Shown one piece after another: positions 14,295-16,254 of a DNA stretch of 16,254 nucleotides. This DNA comes from a candidate division KSB1 bacterium (GTDB lineage: Bacteria; Zhuqueibacterota; JdFR-76; DREG01). The stretch spans positions 1-16,254 of the forward strand of contig JADFJB010000106.1 in assembly GCA_022566355.1 (NCBI GenBank). Reading direction: 5' to 3'. Positions within the stretch are counted from its first letter, which is position 1. Every line of letters starts with the position of its first letter. Position numbers and translations under genes: made by a program. Below the pieces are notes generated by a model. The model was given only the letters and a program-made list of their open reading frames with translations. It had not been told where the DNA came from and ran no database searches.

Positions 14295-15599
14295 ATGAAC
14301 GAATTAAAACGACAACTTGGCTTAAGCACGGCAATCGCTACAGTCATCGGCGAAGTCATAGCCGTTGGCATATTTCTGACTCCCGCCGGGATGATCAAAT
14401 CAATTGGATCGCCATTTTGGTTGTTAATCGTTTGGCTGACCATGGGTTTAATGGCTATTTGCGGAGCTCTTTGTTATGGTGAGCTGGCCACCAGGTTTCC
14501 CGAAGCCGGTGGCGGTTATGTCTATTTGCGTGAAGCGTTCGGAAAACCGATCGCATTCCTTTATGGTTGGAAGTCATTCCTGGTAATGGATCCCGGCATC
14601 ACCGCGGCGCTTGCCGTAGGTTTGGCAAGCTATGTTGGTTACATGGTCAAACTTGCGCCATTCGGGATCAAAATAGTTGCCATATCAACCATTCTTATTC
14701 TAGCCGCAGTTAACATTATTGGCATCCGGTTAGGCGCCTGGTTAATACGTGGTTTAACATTCATTAAAGTGGGCTTTTTAATGTTTATTGCAATATGGGC
14801 AGTTGGATTTCAATTGGGTGACTTGTCCAACCTGCAGCCATTTTTTCAACAGAGATCCGGATCAGATCCGTTGCCGGTAGCATTAGCCGGGGGCATTGTT
14901 GCTGCTTTCTTTTCGTTCGGAGGCTGGTGGGATGCCGGTAAAATCGCCGGGGAAATAACTGATCCAAATCGGAATTTACCACGTGCTTTCATCTACGGCG
15001 TACTGGTTATTACAACAGTTTATATCATAACGACTATGGTTTTTTTGTATTTAGTACCGGTTCAAGATGTAACTTCCGGAGAGACTTTTGCAGCCCAGGC
15101 CGGTGAAGTTCTTTTTGGCTATGCCGGCGGACAAGTATTTTCGATCATCGTTATTATTTCGGTGTTGGGAAGTCTGCTGGCTATCATTATGACAGCTCCC
15201 CGGGTGTATTATGCGATGGCGCGAAATAAATTATTTTTGAGCGCTGCTGCTAAGGTGCATCCAAAATATGGTACCCCTGCGCGAGCGATTATCTTACAAG
15301 CTATGCTCGCCTCCATTCTGGTAGCGCTTGGCACTTTTAATCAAATCGTATCTTATTTTGTTTTCGTAACGGTCTTCTTCATCGCTTTAACAGTCATTGC
15401 TTTGTTTATCCTGCGTAAAAAACAAAGCGGTTCGACTGGTTATTTAACTCCCGGATATCCCTGGACTCCCGCTATTTTTTTGTTTTTGATCATAGGTTTA
15501 CTTGTGCTTTTGGCCGGTAATAATCCACTGCAAGTATTACTTGGTGTGGGTGTAGTTCTTTTAGGAATACCGGTTTATTATTTTAATTTCAAGAGATAA
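14295..15599 (+). CDS. APC-superfamily amino-acid permease
   Basis: A 434-residue integral membrane protein with about 12 hydrophobic segments. The start IATVIGEVIAVGIFLTPAGM carries the GIF loop of TM1 typical of the amino acid-polyamine-organocation family. FPEAGGGYVYLREAFGKPIA (TM3 entry) and FFSFGGWWDAGKIAGEITDP (TM6 region, followed by NRNLPRAF) are further family motifs. It would import amino acids with H+ or Na+, or exchange them. Its divergence from Lrp-hppD suggests an aromatic amino acid as substrate (inference). No Shine-Dalgarno is seen before ATG 14295, but the next Met codons would cut TM1. Its TAA overlaps the AAGGAGG of the next gene. Confidence 0.9.
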   Translation: MNELKRQLGLSTAIATVIGEVIAVGIFLTPAGMIKSIGSPFWLLIVWLTMGLMAICGALCYGELATRFPEAGGGYVYLREAFGKPIAFLYGWKSFLVMDPGITAALAVGLASYVGYMVKLAPFGIKIVAISTILILAAVNIIGIRLGAWLIRGLTFIKVGFLMFIAIWAVGFQLGDLSNLQPFFQQRSGSDPLPVALAGGIVAAFFSFGGWWDAGKIAGEITDPNRNLPRAFIYGVLVITTVYIITTMVFLYLVPVQDVTSGETFAAQAGEVLFGYAGGQVFSIIVIISVLGSLLAIIMTAPRVYYAMARNKLFLSAAAKVHPKYGTPARAIILQAMLASILVALGTFNQIVSYFVFVTVFFIALTVIALFILRKKQSGSTGYLTPGYPWTPAIFLFLIIGLLVLLAGNNPLQVLLGVGVVLLGIPVYYFNFKR

Positions 15600-15604
15600 G
15601 GAGG
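15598..15604 (+). promoter_or_regulatory. Near-perfect Shine-Dalgarno of the AhpD-like gene
   Basis: AAGGAGG begins within the permease stop codon and lies 8 nt before ATG 15613. It is the strongest ribosome site in the window and shows the downstream gene is set up for efficient translation, coupled to the permease. Confidence 0.8.
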
Positions 15605-15612
15605 TTAACTAC

Positions 15613-16182
15613 ATGACATGGATTAAAACAATCCCGGTTTCAGAAGGAGATGAACGACTACGCAAAGCCGTAGAAGGACAGGCCTCATTATACCCTTCGG
15701 AATATGATGATCCTGTTCATCCATCCGGTGAAGGATCTTCTGATATTGTTGCATCCCACAGCTTAATCCCGGATGCTGCCTTTCATGCATTTGCGACTTA
15801 CGGCGTTTTACTGTCACCGGATCTGCCGTTGACCCGTCAGCAGCATGAAATGCTTGCTACGGTCGTCTCCGCACAAAATCGTTGTGTGTACTGAATTGAA
15901 TCTCACGCAGAGTTTCTGCGTCGCATTAATATTGATGAAAAACTTGTTCAGACATTGGAACAGGATTACACCCAAGCCGATTTATCCGATCAAGATCGCG
16001 TTATGTTGGATTATGCAGTAAAGATAACAAAAGATGCAACCAAGGTTCATCCCGGCGATCATGAGAAGCTTAGATCGGTTGGTTTTGACGATACGGCAAT
16101 ATTACAAATTACCCTGATTGCATCCTGGTTTAATTACATTAACCGGGCTGCAGATGCGTTGGGTGTTGGGAGGGAAGGATAA
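15613..16182 (+). CDS. AhpD-like peroxidase-related protein, probable selenoprotein (CxxU, in-frame TGA at 15892-15894)
   Basis: The frame from ATG 15613 to TAA 16182 is open for 189 residues apart from one TGA at codon 94. The flanking translation is [13 protein letters not shown]-(TGA)[12 protein letters not shown], the AhpD/carboxymuconolactone decarboxylase-type CxxCxxxH site with TGA at the second Cys. Glu79, Cys91, codon 94 and His98 have the same spacing as Glu118, Cys130, Cys133 and His137 of mycobacterial AhpD. The downstream part ([39 protein letters not shown]) is intact. AhpD-like selenoproteins with CxxU are a known bacterial class, and a hairpin suited to bSECIS starts 10 nt after the TGA. 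TGA is an ordinary stop elsewhere here (barrel gene, Lrp, vapB). It would reduce peroxides or act as a thiol oxidoreductase. The alternative is a nonsense mutation of a Cys codon. Confidence 0.75.
15905..15921 (+). promoter_or_regulatory. Candidate bacterial SECIS hairpin
   Basis: ACGCAG (15905-15910) and CTGCGT (15916-15921) form a perfect 6-bp stem with the loop AGUUU. The loop starts 17 nt after the TGA, has G at its second position followed by U, and lies inside the coding frame, all within the loose consensus for bacterial SECIS elements as I recall it. The lower stem is weak. Folding and comparison to SelB-binding elements were not done. Confidence 0.55.
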
Positions 16183-16254
16183 GCATAAGGTATATTTGAA
16201 AAAACTCCCATTTCCAAAAAAATATTTCCTTATAAACCATAATTGTGTAAATTA

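Noticed and set aside
15892-15894. General reassignment of TGA to an amino acid in this organism
   Set aside because: The barrel gene, vapB and the Lrp gene all end naturally at TGA, so TGA is a normal stop here.
15613-16182. Two separate small genes (15613-15894 and 15955-16182)
   Set aside because: Both are in the same frame, joined by conserved sequence ([10 protein letters not shown]) across the TGA, and the second has no ribosome site.
1-16254. CRISPR array, tRNA, rRNA or prophage genes
   Set aside because: No regularly spaced repeats, tRNA-like cloverleaf, rRNA sequence or phage structural genes were seen.

Overview
The window looks like chromosome from a Gram-negative bacterium of low to moderate GC. 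It encodes Sec signal peptides, a LolA-like periplasmic protein, an outer-membrane beta-barrel ending in Phe, and MacB/Lol-type ABC subunits. 4-Hydroxyphenylpyruvate dioxygenase, secreted peptidases, and Fic and VapBC modules fit the Bacteroidota/FCB neighbourhood (for example KSB1 or Calditrichota-like lineages), but this placement is inference only. The region is accessory in character: short genes, toxin-antitoxin modules, dispersed repeats and several decaying genes.

Layout. 1-1057 (-): 5'-terminal part of a secreted M29-type aminopeptidase homologue whose expected metal ligands are partly replaced. 1105-2023 (-): a broken S9 peptidase beta-propeller with a frameshift and no catalytic domain. 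2107-2545 (-): an MNT-type nucleotidyltransferase pseudogene split by a 111-bp element with terminal inverted repeats. 2603-3302 (-): an intact VapBC pair with a palindromic operator. 3365-4024: AT-rich, with a strong hairpin and a small decayed reading frame. 4025-9481 (+): an envelope operon of LolA-like protein, FtsX permease 1, FtsX permease 2, ABC ATPase and outer-membrane barrel, with dispersed repeats in two of its spacers. 9524-9790 (+): an orphan HigA-like HTH protein. 9813-10586 (+): secreted DUF1223 thioredoxin-like protein. 10714-11859 (-): Fic AMP-transferase with a 48-bp palindrome over its promoter. 12182-12329 (-): remnant of a PLP enzyme. 12341-13955 (-): overlapping Lrp regulator and hppD. 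14295-15599 (+): divergent APC amino-acid permease. 15613-16182 (+): an AhpD-like peroxidase with an in-frame TGA exactly at the second Cys of its CxxC motif.

The most interesting item is the last gene. TGA falls where CxxCxxxH requires Cys, giving CxxUxxxH. The frame is open on both sides, the Shine-Dalgarno site is near perfect, and a hairpin of bacterial SECIS type lies directly downstream. It is best read as a selenocysteine-containing AhpD-like protein, which ordinary gene callers would split in two. The tyrosine-catabolism set (Lrp, HPPD, PLP-enzyme remnant, divergent permease) sits next to it. The five-gene envelope operon appears to be a self-contained system linking inner-membrane ATP hydrolysis, a periplasmic carrier and an outer-membrane barrel, with unknown cargo.
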